From: Streptomyces sp. NRRL B-24484
Lineage (GTDB): Bacteria; Actinomycetota; Actinomycetes; Streptomycetales; Streptomycetaceae
Reading direction: 5' to 3'
NCBI RefSeq assembly: GCF_000717715.1
Contig: NZ_JOAI01000034.1
Span: 32,446 to 96,445 of the forward strand
DNA: 64,000 nt
The notes below the pieces were generated by a model, which made no database searches, was not told where the DNA came from, and worked only from the letters and a program-made list of their open reading frames with translations. Shown here in pieces: positions 50,115-60,367 of the stretch. The stretch's first letter is position 1, and the number at the start of each line of letters is the position of its first letter. The translations under genes and the position numbers were made by a program.

Positions 50115-50693
50115 ATGGCGAGACGGAACGACCAACGGCGCGCGGCCCTCGTCGACGGCGCGATCGAGGTCCTGGCGAGGGACGGTGCGCGGGGTCTGAC
50201 GTTCCGCGCGGTCGACGCGGCGGCCGAGGTGCCCGCGGGCACCGCCTCCAACTACTTCGCCAACCGCGACGACCTGCTCACCCAGGCCGGCGCCCGGGTG
50301 TACGAGCGGCTCCAGCCCGACGAGGCCACCGTCGCCCGCCACAGCACGGCCGCCCGCGACCGCGGGACCTACGCCGAGCTGATGCGCGAACTGGTCGCCC
50401 GGGTCTCGTCCTTCCGCACCGGCTACCTGGCCCTGCTCGAACTCCGGTTGGAGGCCACCCGCCGCCCCGCGCTGCGCGAGGTCCTCACCGAGCGCGTCCG
50501 CGCCGACCTCGACGCCAACCTGGCCTACCACCGGGCCTCCGGCCTGCCCGGCGACGCGACCGCCGTCAAACTGCTCCACCTGGCTCTGAACTGGCTGATC
50601 GTCGAACAGCTCACCCTGCCCGACGTGCTCACCCCGGAGGAGCGCGACGAGCTGGTCGCAGCCGCGGTGGACCGCATCGTCCCGGAGCAGTAG
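50115..50693 (+). CDS. TetR family regulator divergent from RibD-like gene
   Basis: A 192-residue TetR protein. Its DNA-binding domain reads LTFRAVDAAAEVPAGTASNYFANRDDL, with Asn in the recognition-helix end (SNYF) typical of one TetR branch. The C-terminal domain contains ELMRELVARVSSFRTGYLALLELRLEATRRP. The ATG at 50115 follows GGAG at eight bases. It faces the RibD-like gene across the 17-bp inverted repeat and probably represses both. Confidence 0.89.
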   Translation: MARRNDQRRAALVDGAIEVLARDGARGLTFRAVDAAAEVPAGTASNYFANRDDLLTQAGARVYERLQPDEATVARHSTAARDRGTYAELMRELVARVSSFRTGYLALLELRLEATRRPALREVLTERVRADLDANLAYHRASGLPGDATAVKLLHLALNWLIVEQLTLPDVLTPEERDELVAAAVDRIVPEQ

Positions 50694-50745
50694 CGCCCGC
50701 TTGACTTGAGAGGACGGCTGGGAGGACTGCTGGGAGGACGGCATC

Positions 50746-51337
50746 ATGACGGAGCACCCGGAGGGGACCGTGACCTCCGCCTGGCGGCGCATCGACGCCT
50801 GGCTGGCGGTGCAGGCCCCGGCCACGGCGGCCGCGCTCCGGCCGCCGGCCGGCGCGAGCGCGGTGGCGGCGGCCGAGCGCGCGCTCGGTGCGCCGTTCCC
50901 CGCCGAGCTGCGCGAGTCGCTGGGCTGCCACGACGGCGCGACCGGGTGGACAGGCCTGTTCCCGCAGCACTCGCCGCTCGGGGCTGCGGACATCGCCGAG
51001 CACGGGCGGATGCGCCTGGAGACCGCGGCCCGGAACGACGGCCCGGCAGTGCGCCGCTGGGACGACGAGCCCTGGTGGCACCCGCTGTGGGTGCCCTGGG
51101 CCGAGGGCGCCGACGGCGGCCTCCAGGTCATCGACCTGCGCCCCGGCCGCGGCTCGGGTCGGCTGGGGTTGGCCGGCCACTCCGGCGGCGGCGACTTCTC
51201 CGACGCCCGGCCGGGCCCGGTCGCCTACCTGCACGAGGTGTCCCGCGCCCTGTGGCACGGCGGCGGCGTCCGCGGAACGTACGACCCCTACCTGACCGCG
51301 GACGGCGAGCCGTGGTGGGACCTCCGGCCGCCCCTGA
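50746..51337 (+). CDS. SMI1/KNR4 family protein with disturbed 3' end
   Basis: The first ~195 codons encode a SMI1/KNR4-type domain (TSAWRRIDAWLAVQ, AAERALGAPFPAELRESLGCHDGA, WHPLWVPWAEGADGGLQVIDLRPG, and GPVAYLHEVSRALWHGG). Such proteins often serve as immunity to toxins or as sequestration factors. The frame has no stop after GEPWWDLRPP and runs on to 52500, antisense to the whole LysR gene. Removing one C from the CCCC at 51331-51334 would bring the TGA at 51335-51337 into frame and give a 196-residue protein of normal length. I therefore end the feature there. GGAGGA seven bases upstream supports the ATG. Confidence 0.7.
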
Positions 51338-51390
51338 CCGGCGAGCCGCTCACCCCCGCTCCCGTGGGCCTCGGCCGAGCCGTCCGCGGG

Positions 51391-52308
51391 TCACTGGCTG
51401 TCGAGGCCGCGGGCGACGTCGGTGAGGGCGGTCAGCACCGGGGCGATCAGCGGGTGATGCTCGGCGCCGGCGCGGACGGCGGCGAAGACCTTGCGGGTGG
51501 CGAGCTCGGTGTCCACCGGGCGGACGGCCACCGCGGAGAGGTCCGCGCCGGGCAGGGCCGAGCGCGGCACGAGGGCGACCCCGGCGCCCGCGGAGGCGAG
51601 CGCGACGACGGCCCGGAAGTCGTCCGAGGAGTGCAGCAGCCGGGGCTGGAACCCGGCGTGCTCGCAGGCGAGCAGCACCACGTCGTGGCAGGGGTTGCCG
51701 GGGTAGGGGCCGATCCACGGCTCGGCGGCGAGGTCGGCGACCGCGACCGGGCCCTCCCCCGCGGCCAGGGGGTGGCCGAGCGGCAGGACGGCGCGGAAGG
51801 GCTCGGCGTACAGCGGCACGCGGGTCAGCCGCTGGTCGTCGGCGCGCGGCGCACCCCGGTACTCGACGGCGACGGCGATGTCGGCCTGGCCGTCCAGCAG
51901 CATCGGCAGACTGGCGTCGCCCTCGGCGTCGAGGACCTTCAGCCGGACGCCGGGTGCCGTGGCGGCGAGTTCGGTGATCGCGGGGGCCAGCACGAGCGCG
52001 ATGCCGGTGGCGAACGCGGCGACGGTGACCTCGCCGGCGACCCCGGCGCTGTAGGCGGCGAGGTCGGCCTCGGCCCGCTCCAGCTGGGCGAGCACCGCGT
52101 CCGCGTGGCCGAGCAGGATCTCGCCGGCCGCGGTGAGCCGGACGCCCCGGCCGTCCCGGGCGAGCAGGTGGTGGCCGGTCTCCTGCTCCAGCGCGGCGAG
52201 CTGCTGGGAGACGGCGGAGGGGGTGAGGTACAGCGCGGCCGCGGCGGCCGTCACGGTGCGGTGGTCGGCCACGGCCCGCAGGGTCCGCAGCCGTCGTGCG
52301 TCGATCAC
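51391..52308 (-). CDS. LysR family transcriptional regulator
   Basis: A 305-residue LysR-type regulator. The winged helix at residues 1-60 reads LRTLRAVADHRTVTAAAAALYLTPSAVSQQLAALEQETG. The periplasmic-binding-like effector domain (~90-295) follows, with GEVTVAAFATGIALVLAP. It starts with GTG. No divergent target gene is obvious: its upstream neighbour is on the same strand. The plus-strand SMI1 frame runs antisense through it because TTA, CTA and TCA codons are missing here. Confidence 0.88.
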   Translation of the reverse strand: MIDARRLRTLRAVADHRTVTAAAAALYLTPSAVSQQLAALEQETGHHLLARDGRGVRLTAAGEILLGHADAVLAQLERAEADLAAYSAGVAGEVTVAAFATGIALVLAPAITELAATAPGVRLKVLDAEGDASLPMLLDGQADIAVAVEYRGAPRADDQRLTRVPLYAEPFRAVLPLGHPLAAGEGPVAVADLAAEPWIGPYPGNPCHDVVLLACEHAGFQPRLLHSSDDFRAVVALASAGAGVALVPRSALPGADLSAVAVRPVDTELATRKVFAAVRAGAEHHPLIAPVLTALTDVARGLDSQ

Positions 52309-52385
52309 GGCTCAATTCTGCCAGCGGCGCGGAGCCCGCCGTTCCGCACCCCTGAGCGCCCAGCCCCGCCCGCTCCTGCCGGACG

Positions 52386-54398
52386 TCAAGGGTCCCGGCG
52401 GCGTTCCACGTGCTCGGCGCTCGGGGCGGGCGGTGCCGGGCCCCGGGCGCGGTCCAGGTCGACCGGGGCGCCCGGGCCGACCGGCGGCGGTGCCGGGTGA
52501 CCGGCGGGCCCAGGCCGGCCGGCCCAGGCTCGGACCCGGGCCGCCAGCACCGCCGACCGGTCGAACATCCGCCTGCCGGTGAGCACGTACTGGAACAGGC
52601 AGCCCGCGAGGACGACGGCGACCCCGCCGACCGCGTCGAGCAGCCAGTGGTTGGCGGTGCCGACCACCACGAACAGGGTGAGCAGCGGGTAGAGCACCGC
52701 GACGGCCCGCACCCAGCGCCGCCGGGTCGCGGCGATCACCGCCCCCGCGCACCAGAACGCCCAGGCGCAGTGCAGCGAGGGCATCGCGGCGAACTGGTTG
52801 GTGAGGGCGGTCAGCGCGCCGAGCGGCGAGCCGTCGGGCCCGCCGTAGGGGCTGTCCCGCAGGCCGAGGCCGGGGGTGAGCCGGGGCGGGGCCAGCGGGT
52901 AGCCCCAGAAGCCGAGCAGGGCGAGGCCGGTCGCGGTGAACAGCACCGTGCGGCTGGTCCGGTAGCGGCGCGGATGGCGCAGGTAGAGCCAGCCGAGCAC
53001 GGCCAGCGGCGCGATCAGGTGGAAGGTCTTGTAGTACTGCAACGAGAGGTCGAGCATGCCGCGGGTGCGCAGCACCCAGCCGTTGACCGCCCGCTCGACG
53101 TCGATCCGCAGGAACCGTTCAACGCCGTAGACGTCGCGGGCGTGGTCGACGGCGGCCTCGATCCGGTTCGGCGCGGCGTTGCGGATCTTGGTGTAGATGC
53201 CGTAGCCGACCTGGATGAACAGCAGCTCCATCAGCAGGTTGGGCCGGCTGACCGGGCGCAGCCCGGCGGGCAGCAGGGGCAGCCGGCGGAGGCCGAAGGG
53301 GTGCTGCGGGGTGGGTGCGGGCGCGCGGTGCAGCGTCCAGAGCGGGTCGGTGGTGCGGCGGAAGGGCAGCAGGGCGGCGGCCGCGGCGGCGGTCAGCGGG
53401 GCGGCGCCGCGCAGCAGGAAGGTGGTCACCGGTTCGATCTGCGGGTCGAGCATGCTGCTGGACAGCAGGGCGACGGTGACGGCGGCCACCGGCCACAGGG
53501 CCCGGTCCTCGGGGCGGTGCCCGAGGCGGCCGACCGCGGCGGCGAGCAGCCAGCCGAAGTCGGCGGGCCCGGTCAGCGGGGAGACGACGACGGCGGCGCA
53601 GCCGACCGCACCGGCGGCGAGCAGGTGCTGTCCGTCCGCGGTGTACGCCAGGCCGCGGCGCAGGGCCAGCACGGTGACGGCCGCGGCGGCGGCCAGGCAG
53701 ACGGCGGCGAGCAGCGGCCCGCGCAGGCCGAGGCGGAGCAGCAGGCCGTACCCCGACTGGTTGTCGGGCCCGACGGCGACCAGCGGGTCGATCAGTTGCC
53801 GCCAGCCGCGGGCGGTCTCCTCCGGCCGGGCGGCCCAGGCGGCGGTGTTCAGGGCGAGGGCGAGGACGAGGGCGTTGAGGGCGCGCCGCCGCTGCCGCCG
53901 GCAGACCAGCAGCACGGCGAAGAGGGCGAGCGCCGGTTCGAGGGCGATCGCCGTGCCGAGGGCGAGCCCTTCGGGCGGGCGGGTGCGCGGCAGCATCTCG
54001 GCGAGTGCGAGCGCGAGGGCGGCCAGGCCGAGGACGGCGTCGACGGGCCGGCCGCGCAGGTCGGCGCTGAGCAGCAGGGCGCCGGCGGCGGCACTGCCGA
54101 CCGCGCCGGGGTACGGCAGGCCGGGCGGCGGGTCGCGGGCGAGCAGCAGGCCGACGGCGACGACGGCGGCGAGCGCGGCGGCCAGCAGGACGGCCCGGGT
54201 GCCGATCGCGTACCAACCGCCGAGGCCGGTGGCGGCGAGGTCGGCGACGGGGCTGGGGCGGCCGACGGGCTCGACGAGGGTGTTCCAGGTGACCGGGGCG
54301 CAGACGGCGAGCACGACCAGCGTGGTGGCGGCGGCGGCCAGGCGGGCGGCGGCGGGGACGCGGGGCCGGGGCAGCGGCAGGGCGGGCACCGGTGGCAT
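52386..54398 (-). CDS. bifunctional GT87 glycosyltransferase/PAP2-type membrane protein
   Basis: A 670-residue multi-membrane protein. Residues ~1-370 are a GT87 (DUF2029)-type polyprenyl-phosphate-sugar-dependent transferase region with about ten helices. Residues ~400-620 are a PAP2 domain of the inositol-phosphorylceramide-synthase-like branch, with active-site blocks MPSLHCAWAFW and GTANHWLLDAVGG. The tail is Pro-rich. It may build a phospho-glycolipid, coupling mannosyl or inositol transfer with lipid phosphate chemistry. GAGGAG five to six bases upstream supports the ATG at 54398. Fusions of this type recur in actinobacteria; the product is not established to my knowledge. Confidence 0.82.
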   Translation of the reverse strand: MPPVPALPLPRPRVPAAARLAAAATTLVVLAVCAPVTWNTLVEPVGRPSPVADLAATGLGGWYAIGTRAVLLAAALAAVVAVGLLLARDPPPGLPYPGAVGSAAAGALLLSADLRGRPVDAVLGLAALALALAEMLPRTRPPEGLALGTAIALEPALALFAVLLVCRRQRRRALNALVLALALNTAAWAARPEETARGWRQLIDPLVAVGPDNQSGYGLLLRLGLRGPLLAAVCLAAAAAVTVLALRRGLAYTADGQHLLAAGAVGCAAVVVSPLTGPADFGWLLAAAVGRLGHRPEDRALWPVAAVTVALLSSSMLDPQIEPVTTFLLRGAAPLTAAAAAALLPFRRTTDPLWTLHRAPAPTPQHPFGLRRLPLLPAGLRPVSRPNLLMELLFIQVGYGIYTKIRNAAPNRIEAAVDHARDVYGVERFLRIDVERAVNGWVLRTRGMLDLSLQYYKTFHLIAPLAVLGWLYLRHPRRYRTSRTVLFTATGLALLGFWGYPLAPPRLTPGLGLRDSPYGGPDGSPLGALTALTNQFAAMPSLHCAWAFWCAGAVIAATRRRWVRAVAVLYPLLTLFVVVGTANHWLLDAVGGVAVVLAGCLFQYVLTGRRMFDRSAVLAARVRAWAGRPGPAGHPAPPPVGPGAPVDLDRARGPAPPAPSAEHVERRRDP

Positions 54399-54707
54399 CC
54401 CTGCTCCTCTCGCCGCGTGCGCCGGCCGTCGGCCGGTACCGCGGGAGTGGCTGCGGTCCGGTGGCCGGTCCTCCCTTGCGACTGTCCAGCGGCGGCGGTC
54501 GCTACGCATCCGCTGGGGTGCCGCCCGGGTGGCGGCGGAGGGTGCGCGGGACGGGGCGGGGGCGCCGGGAGCGGGGAACGCCGCCGGCCCGGCTGGGGAA
54601 GGCCGGGCCGACGGCGGAGCGGGGCCGGGGGTTGCCCCGCAGGGGCGCGGTGAGGGTAGGGCCGCGCCCCGCGGTGGTGGTCGGTTCGAGGCCGGGGCCC
54701 CGGGGTG
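54399..54707. other. 309-base intergenic region
   Basis: It separates kbl from the GT87-PAP2 gene on the same strand. No gene is supported. GCCCC-gca-GGGGC (54634-54646) in a G/C-rich stretch may help end the tdh-kbl transcript. The promoter of the GT87-PAP2 gene should lie in the left part but no consensus boxes stand out. Confidence 0.35.
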
Positions 54708-55901
54708 CTACTCGCCCATCGCCGCGCGGGCGTCGACGAAGGCTGCGACGGCGCGCTCGACGTCCTCGGTCGAGTGGGCGGCGGACAGCTGCACGCGGAT
54801 GCGGGCCTGGCCGTGCGGCACGACCGGGTAGGAGAAGCCGATCACGTACACGCCGCGCTCCAGCAGCAGCTCGGCCAGGCGGCCGGCCTCGGCCGCGTCG
54901 CCGATCATGACCGGGGCGATGGCGTGCTCGCCGGGCAGGACCTCGAAGCCCGCCTCGGTCATCTTGGTGCGGAACAGGTGGGTGTTGGCCTTCAGCTGCT
55001 CGCGCAGGTCGCCGGACTGCTCCAGCAGGTCGAGCACGGTCAGCGAGGCCGCCGCGATCACCGGGGCGAGCGAGTTGGAGAACAGGTACGGGCGGGAGCG
55101 CTGGCGCAGCAGGGCGACGATCTCGCGGCGGGCGGCGACGTAGCCGCCGGATGCGCCGCCGAGGGCCTTGCCGAGGGTGCCGGTGACGATGTCGACGCGG
55201 TCCATCACGCCGTGCAGCTCGGGGGTGCCGCGGCCGGTCGGGCCGACGAAGCCGACGGCGTGCGAGTCGTCGACCATGACCATCGCGTCGTAGCGGTCGG
55301 CGAGGTCGCAGATCTCGCGCAGCGGGGCGATGTAGCCGTCCATGGAGAACACGCCGTCGGTGACGATCAGGCGGCGGCGGGCGTCCTGGGTGGCCTTGAG
55401 CTGCTGCTCCAGGTCGGCGAGGTCGCGGTTGGCGTAGCGGTGGCGGCGGGCCTTGGAGAGGCGGATGCCGTCGATGATGGAGGCGTGGTTGAGGGCGTCC
55501 GAGATGACGGCGTCGCGCTCGTCCAGCAGGGTCTCGAAGACGCCGCCGTTGGCGTCGAAGCAGGAGGAGTAGAGGATCGTGTCCTCCTGGCCGAGGAAGT
55601 GCGAGAGGCGCTCCTCCAGCTGCTTGTGCACGTCCTGGGTGCCGCAGATGAAGCGGACGGAGGCCATGCCGTAGCCCCAGCGGTCCAGGGCGTCCTTGGC
55701 GGCGGCGACCACGGCGGGGTGGTCGGCGAGGCCGAGGTAGTTGTTGGCGCAGAAGTTCAGCACCTCGCCGGGGCGTCCGCCCGCGGTGACGGTGACGGCG
55801 GCGCTCTGCGGGCTGCCGATGACCCGCTCGGGCTTGAAGAGGCCGGCCTCGCGGATCTCGTCGAGGGTGGCGGCGAGGTCTTCGCGCACGGTGTCGAACA
55901 C
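54708..55901 (-). CDS. kbl: glycine C-acetyltransferase (2-amino-3-ketobutyrate CoA ligase)
   Basis: A 397-residue PLP enzyme of the alpha-oxoamine synthase family. It cleaves 2-amino-3-ketobutyrate with CoA into glycine and acetyl-CoA. Matching segments are [16 protein letters not shown], the [17 protein letters not shown] region, [16 protein letters not shown], and the Schiff-base lysine in [16 protein letters not shown]. Length equals the enzyme from E. coli. It follows tdh by 87 bases on the same strand, forming the standard threonine-to-glycine operon. Start GTG. Confidence 0.95.
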   Translation of the reverse strand: MFDTVREDLAATLDEIREAGLFKPERVIGSPQSAAVTVTAGGRPGEVLNFCANNYLGLADHPAVVAAAKDALDRWGYGMASVRFICGTQDVHKQLEERLSHFLGQEDTILYSSCFDANGGVFETLLDERDAVISDALNHASIIDGIRLSKARRHRYANRDLADLEQQLKATQDARRRLIVTDGVFSMDGYIAPLREICDLADRYDAMVMVDDSHAVGFVGPTGRGTPELHGVMDRVDIVTGTLGKALGGASGGYVAARREIVALLRQRSRPYLFSNSLAPVIAAASLTVLDLLEQSGDLREQLKANTHLFRTKMTEAGFEVLPGEHAIAPVMIGDAAEAGRLAELLLERGVYVIGFSYPVVPHGQARIRVQLSAAHSTEDVERAVAAFVDARAAMGE

Positions 55902-55988
55902 GGGTGGTGTCTCCCTGGATGGAGGTTCGCTGACGGGGTGCCGGACGGCCGGGGCCGTCCGGCACGGGACGGTGCGGGCGGTGCGTTC

Positions 55989-57017
55989 TCAGACGGTCCA
56001 GTCGAGGATGATCTTGCCGCAGTTGCCGCTCGCGGCCTCGTCGAAGGCGTCGGCGAAGTCCGTCGCGGCGTAGCGGCCGGTGATCACCGGGCTGAGGTCC
56101 AGGCCGCCCTCCAGCAGGACGGACATCGCGTACCAGGTCTCGAACATCTCGCGGCCGTAGATGCCCTTGATGGTGATCATCGAGGTGACGATCGACGCCC
56201 AGTCCACCGGGAACTCGTCGGCGGGCAGGCCCAGCATGGCGATCTTGCCGCCGTGCGTCATGTTGGCGATCATCGAGCGCATCGCCTCGGGGCGGCCGGA
56301 CATCTCCAGGCCGACGTCGAAGCCCTCGCGCAGGCCCAGCTGCTGCTGGCCCTCCTCGATGCTGTGCTGCGAGACGTCCAGCGCCAGGGTGACGCCGACC
56401 TTGCGGGCGAGGTCCAGGCGGTACGGCGAGACGTCGGTGATCATCACGTTGCGGGCGCCGGCGTGCCGGGCGACCGCGGCGGCCATGATGCCGATCGGGC
56501 CGGCACCGGTGATCAGCACGTCCTCGCCGACCAGCGGGAAGGACAGCGCGGTGTGCACCGCGTTGCCGAACGGGTCGAAGATCGCCGCCACGTCCAGGTC
56601 CACCGGCACCCGGTGCACCCACACGTTGGAGGCGGGCAGTGCCACGTACTCGGCGAAGGCGCCGTCGCGGCCCACACCCAGCCCCACCGTGTTGCGGCAG
56701 AGGTGGCGGCGGCCGGCCAGACAGTTGCGGCACTTGCCGCAGACCAGGTGGCCCTCACCGCTGACCAGGTCGCCCACCTCGATGTCGGCGACGGCCGCAC
56801 CGATCGCGGCGACCTCGCCGACGAACTCGTGGCCGATGGTCAACGGGGTCTTGATGGTCTGCTGCGCCCAGCCGTCCCAGGAGCGGATGTGCAGGTCGGT
56901 ACCGCAGATGCCGGTGCGCAGCACCTTGATCAGCACGTCCCCGGGGCCGATCTCCGGCATGGGGACGTCCATCAGCCAGAGACCCGGCTCGGCCTGGTGC
57001 TTGACGAGTGCCTTCAC
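55989..57017 (-). CDS. tdh: L-threonine 3-dehydrogenase
   Basis: A 342-residue zinc-dependent medium-chain dehydrogenase that oxidises L-threonine to 2-amino-3-ketobutyrate with NAD+. Catalytic zinc ligands are C38 ([10 protein letters not shown]) and H63-E64 (IGHEFVGEV). The structural zinc cysteines are in [15 protein letters not shown]. The Rossmann site is [19 protein letters not shown]. It starts with GTG and is the first gene of the tdh-kbl pair, which together converts threonine to glycine and acetyl-CoA. Confidence 0.95.
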   Translation of the reverse strand: MKALVKHQAEPGLWLMDVPMPEIGPGDVLIKVLRTGICGTDLHIRSWDGWAQQTIKTPLTIGHEFVGEVAAIGAAVADIEVGDLVSGEGHLVCGKCRNCLAGRRHLCRNTVGLGVGRDGAFAEYVALPASNVWVHRVPVDLDVAAIFDPFGNAVHTALSFPLVGEDVLITGAGPIGIMAAAVARHAGARNVMITDVSPYRLDLARKVGVTLALDVSQHSIEEGQQQLGLREGFDVGLEMSGRPEAMRSMIANMTHGGKIAMLGLPADEFPVDWASIVTSMITIKGIYGREMFETWYAMSVLLEGGLDLSPVITGRYAATDFADAFDEAASGNCGKIILDWTV

Positions 57018-57374
57018 GGCGAGCGCTCCTGAGGGAGGGTGGAACGGAAGCCCGGCGCTGCAACCCCTGCCCCGCCGGGCACAGTGAAATCTGCCGTGCC
57101 GGAGCAGGTCCGGTCCATCGAGGAATTCTTAAGGGCGGTCGTAGCTGGGCTGAACGATCGTCCCCGAGCACCGGCCGCCGGGCACCCCGGGCACCCCCGC
57201 GGCGTGCCGAGCACCACCCGTCCGGGCTACTGCGGCCGGCCGCCTCCGCACCCCCGCGCGCCGTAGGGCGGCACGCCGCGCTCCCGGCGCGAGCCGGTGG
57301 CGGGTCCGTGCGGTGCTGCGCTTCGGCCGCACCGCGAGCCGCAGTCTCAAGGCTCGGCAAAGGGGTAAGCAGCC
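57018..57374. other. 357-base divergent intergenic region
   Basis: It lies between tdh (leftward) and the STAND/TPR gene (rightward). No gene is supported. A short AT-rich element GAATTCTTAAG (57121-57131), about 105 bases upstream of tdh, is a possible tdh promoter component. I see no riboswitch-like structure with confidence. Confidence 0.35.
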
Positions 57375-60278
57375 ATGGGCCGGAACACGGGTGTGACGGT
57401 GACGGGGGACCAAACCATGATCGAGGAACTGGCTGCTGCCGCCGTGTCCCTGCTGGCACTGGCCGGCGGGCACGTGGGGACCAGGCTGTTCGAGAGAGCC
57501 GCGGACCGGGCCGAGGAGGCGGCAGCCGATCGGCTGTCGCGCCTCGGCACCTGGGTGCGACGACGGCTGCGCACGACCCAGGACAGGACGGCGATCGACC
57601 GGATCGGCCGGTCGGAATCCGCGCGCGGGCATCTGCGGGACCGTCTGAGAAGCGAACTGGCGGCCGACCCGGCGGCAGCACGGGAGCTGGAGCGGCTCGT
57701 GGCCGGCGCCCGGAACGCCGTGCTGGTCAGCGGCGTGCTGCGGATCGGCGATGTCCCGGAGCCCGCCCCGCCCGGCGCGGTCCCGACCGGCCCGGCGCCC
57801 CGCCCCCTGCTCGGGCCGGGCACGGCGACACCGTTGGGTGTGGCGCAACTCCCCCGGGCACCGGGAGACTTCACCGGACGAACGCGGGAGATCGAGCTGA
57901 TCCGGGAGACCTTGGGTCCGCCTTCACACGCGGGTGTCTGTGTGGTCTACGGCCCAGGAGGCGTTGGGAAGACGGCTACCGCGCTGGCCGCGGCCGGCGG
58001 CCTGGCGGGCCGGTTCATCGACGGGCAGCTCTTCGTCGACCTGCGCGGACTCGATTCCCGTCCGGCCGACCCCAGGGACGTGCTGAGCGAATGGCTGCGC
58101 GCGATGGGTGTGGCCCCGCGATCCGTCCCTGACACCGTGGAGCAACTCGCCGCGCGCCTGCGGTCCGAGCTGAGCGGCCGCAACGTCCTCGTAGTGCTTG
58201 ACAACGCGGCGGACGAAGTACAGGTCCGGCCGCTGATGCCCGGCTCGACGTCCACGGGCGTGCTGATCACCTCACGGTCCCCGCTCCCGCTCCTGGAAGC
58301 CACGGCGCGCGTGCGACTGCAACCGCTGAACGTCGACGAGGGAGCGGAACTGCTGGCCGGCCTGTGCGGACCGCAGCGGTTCGCGGCCGCAGCGGACGCC
58401 GAGGCGGCCGACCGGATCGTCGGGCTGTGCGGCGGCCTTCCCCTGGCGCTCAGGCTCGCGGGAGCCCGGCTGACGGCGTCTCCGCACCGCCCGGTGGAAC
58501 GTCTCGCACGCGACCTCGCGGACGAGCGGACCCGCCTGGGCCGCCTGAGCTTCGGGGACATCGAGGTGCGGTCGGCCTTCACCGACAGCTACAGGGCGTG
58601 CTCGCTCCTGGAACGCCGGGGCTTCCGCCTCCTCGCGTCGATCGATGCACCCGACCTTCCGGGTTGGGTCCTCGCGCCGCTCCTCGGGGTGGACGACGCC
58701 GCCGCCGCGCGCTGCATGGAGCATCTGATGCTCACCCAACTCGTCGTCCCCACGGGCGCGGACGGCGCCGGCGAACGGATCGCCCTGCACGACCTGGCGA
58801 GACTGTTCGCCCGGGAGCAGGCCGAGGAGGAGCCGCAGTCCGCCGGAACGGAGCGTCCGGAGGACGGGGTGCGTCGTCTCGTCGAGACGTACCTCGCCGC
58901 GTCGGAGATGGCCGAGGAGGGGATCCGTCATGCCGGTCGGCGCCACAACGGACGCTCGCACGAGCCGCGGCAACCCGTTCCGGACGAGGCCGTGCAGAAG
59001 GTCCGGGACGACCCGATCGGCTGGTTCGACACGGAACGCCAGGTCCTGCTCGCGGCCGTCGCCCGCGCTCATTCCCACGGGTGGTGGCGGCTGTGCTGGG
59101 AGCTGACCGACGCCATGAGCATCTGGCTCGAACGTCAATCCCGCTGGGCCGAGAGCATGGAGGCGCATGCCCTCGCGCTCGAAGCGTCCGAGCGGGTGGG
59201 CGACACGGTGGCACACGCAGCGGTGCTGCGAAATCTCGGTGAAGTACTGCGCAACAGCGGTTCGGACCAAGCGGCGGCGGAGGCGTGCTTCGCAGAGGCG
59301 ATCACGCGGTTCCGGTCGGCCGACGACCTCCACGGCCTGGGTGACGCCATCGGACACCTCGCCATCCTCCACCGCCACCAGGGCCGCCTTCGCGAAGCCG
59401 CGGCCGGATACGACCGCGCCGGAGAGATCCTCCGGGCCCTCCCGGTTGAACGCGGGCTCGCCTGGGTCCTGCGCGGAACCGCGGCGGTCGCGCGGCTTCG
59501 CGGCGACCGCGACCGCGCCGCGGAGTCCCTGCGCGAAGCCCTCGACCTGTTCGCGACCACCGACGACCCGCGCGGAACGGGCTGGGCACTACGCAGCCGG
59601 GCCGACCTGCAACTGAGCGAAGCCACCGACGGGTGCCCCCTCCCGCAGCACTGGTGCGGCGGGCTCCGCTGGCGCGAACCCGCGATCTCCGCCGTACACC
59701 GAGAGTCCGCCCTCTCGATGGCCGAGGACGACTACGGTCGGGCTGTGGCTCTGCTCACCGGTGTGAACGACGACCGCGGCGTGCTGTGGGCGCTGCTCGG
59801 CCAGGCCGAGACCGCGCTGCACCGTGGTGACACGGCGACGGCTGCCGCACTCGCGGAGGGGGCGCTCGCGTCCGCGGAGCGGTTCCACGACCGCAGGGCC
59901 CTCGGACGTGCGCTCGCCACGCTGTCGCTCTGCCTCGCCGAACAGGGTTCGACCGCGGAAGGGATCGGCGCCGCCGAGCGCGCCGTGAACCTCCACCGGT
60001 CCGTGCTACCGGATCGGGCCGGCGAGGCGGTCGCCGCCGTGCGTCTCACCCGGCTGTACGGCGCCGCCCACCGCGCGGACGACGCCCGCCACGCTGCCCT
60101 GCGCGCGTGTTGGCTCCACCGATCGTGCGGCATGCCGCTTCCTGACGGCGCCGAGGAACAGTTGCTCCTGGCATCAGCAGCGGCCCCGCCACGCAACCTC
60201 CGTCAACCGCGCTGGGTTCGTCGCCCTCGCACGGCCTCGCCGCGCGGATCGGTTGCCGGTGGTCACCGCGGTATCTGA
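57375..60278 (+). CDS. STAND NTPase with NB-ARC and TPR repeats, AfsR-like without DNA-binding domain
   Basis: A 967-residue signalling ATPase. Residues ~15-35 are a hydrophobic stretch (LAAAAVSLLALAGGHVGT), followed by a helical, Arg/Ala-rich region to ~125 that could be an effector or effector-associated domain. NB-ARC motifs are GPGGVGKT (193-200), VLVVLDN (271-277), LITSR (297-301) and CGGLPLAL (352-359). A winged-helix region and about seven TPR units follow from ~600. It resembles the ATPase-TPR half of AfsR/SARP regulators but lacks the SARP DNA-binding domain, so signalling or immunity is possible. Starts at 57375 and 57417 are both plausible. Confidence 0.83.
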   Translation: MGRNTGVTVTGDQTMIEELAAAAVSLLALAGGHVGTRLFERAADRAEEAAADRLSRLGTWVRRRLRTTQDRTAIDRIGRSESARGHLRDRLRSELAADPAAARELERLVAGARNAVLVSGVLRIGDVPEPAPPGAVPTGPAPRPLLGPGTATPLGVAQLPRAPGDFTGRTREIELIRETLGPPSHAGVCVVYGPGGVGKTATALAAAGGLAGRFIDGQLFVDLRGLDSRPADPRDVLSEWLRAMGVAPRSVPDTVEQLAARLRSELSGRNVLVVLDNAADEVQVRPLMPGSTSTGVLITSRSPLPLLEATARVRLQPLNVDEGAELLAGLCGPQRFAAAADAEAADRIVGLCGGLPLALRLAGARLTASPHRPVERLARDLADERTRLGRLSFGDIEVRSAFTDSYRACSLLERRGFRLLASIDAPDLPGWVLAPLLGVDDAAAARCMEHLMLTQLVVPTGADGAGERIALHDLARLFAREQAEEEPQSAGTERPEDGVRRLVETYLAASEMAEEGIRHAGRRHNGRSHEPRQPVPDEAVQKVRDDPIGWFDTERQVLLAAVARAHSHGWWRLCWELTDAMSIWLERQSRWAESMEAHALALEASERVGDTVAHAAVLRNLGEVLRNSGSDQAAAEACFAEAITRFRSADDLHGLGDAIGHLAILHRHQGRLREAAAGYDRAGEILRALPVERGLAWVLRGTAAVARLRGDRDRAAESLREALDLFATTDDPRGTGWALRSRADLQLSEATDGCPLPQHWCGGLRWREPAISAVHRESALSMAEDDYGRAVALLTGVNDDRGVLWALLGQAETALHRGDTATAAALAEGALASAERFHDRRALGRALATLSLCLAEQGSTAEGIGAAERAVNLHRSVLPDRAGEAVAAVRLTRLYGAAHRADDARHAALRACWLHRSCGMPLPDGAEEQLLLASAAAPPRNLRQPRWVRRPRTASPRGSVAGGHRGI

Positions 60279-60367
60279 CCCACGTCTCCGCCGGGCGCGC
60301 GAAATCTCCGCTGCGCCGGCCCCCGGTATCGTCGGCCTGCGGAGCACCGGCACGGGAGGGGCACGGC

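Noticed and set aside
57375-60278. AfsR/SARP transcriptional activator
   Set aside because: The NB-ARC and TPR parts match, but no OmpR-type winged-helix DNA-binding domain or BTAD is found at the N-terminus.
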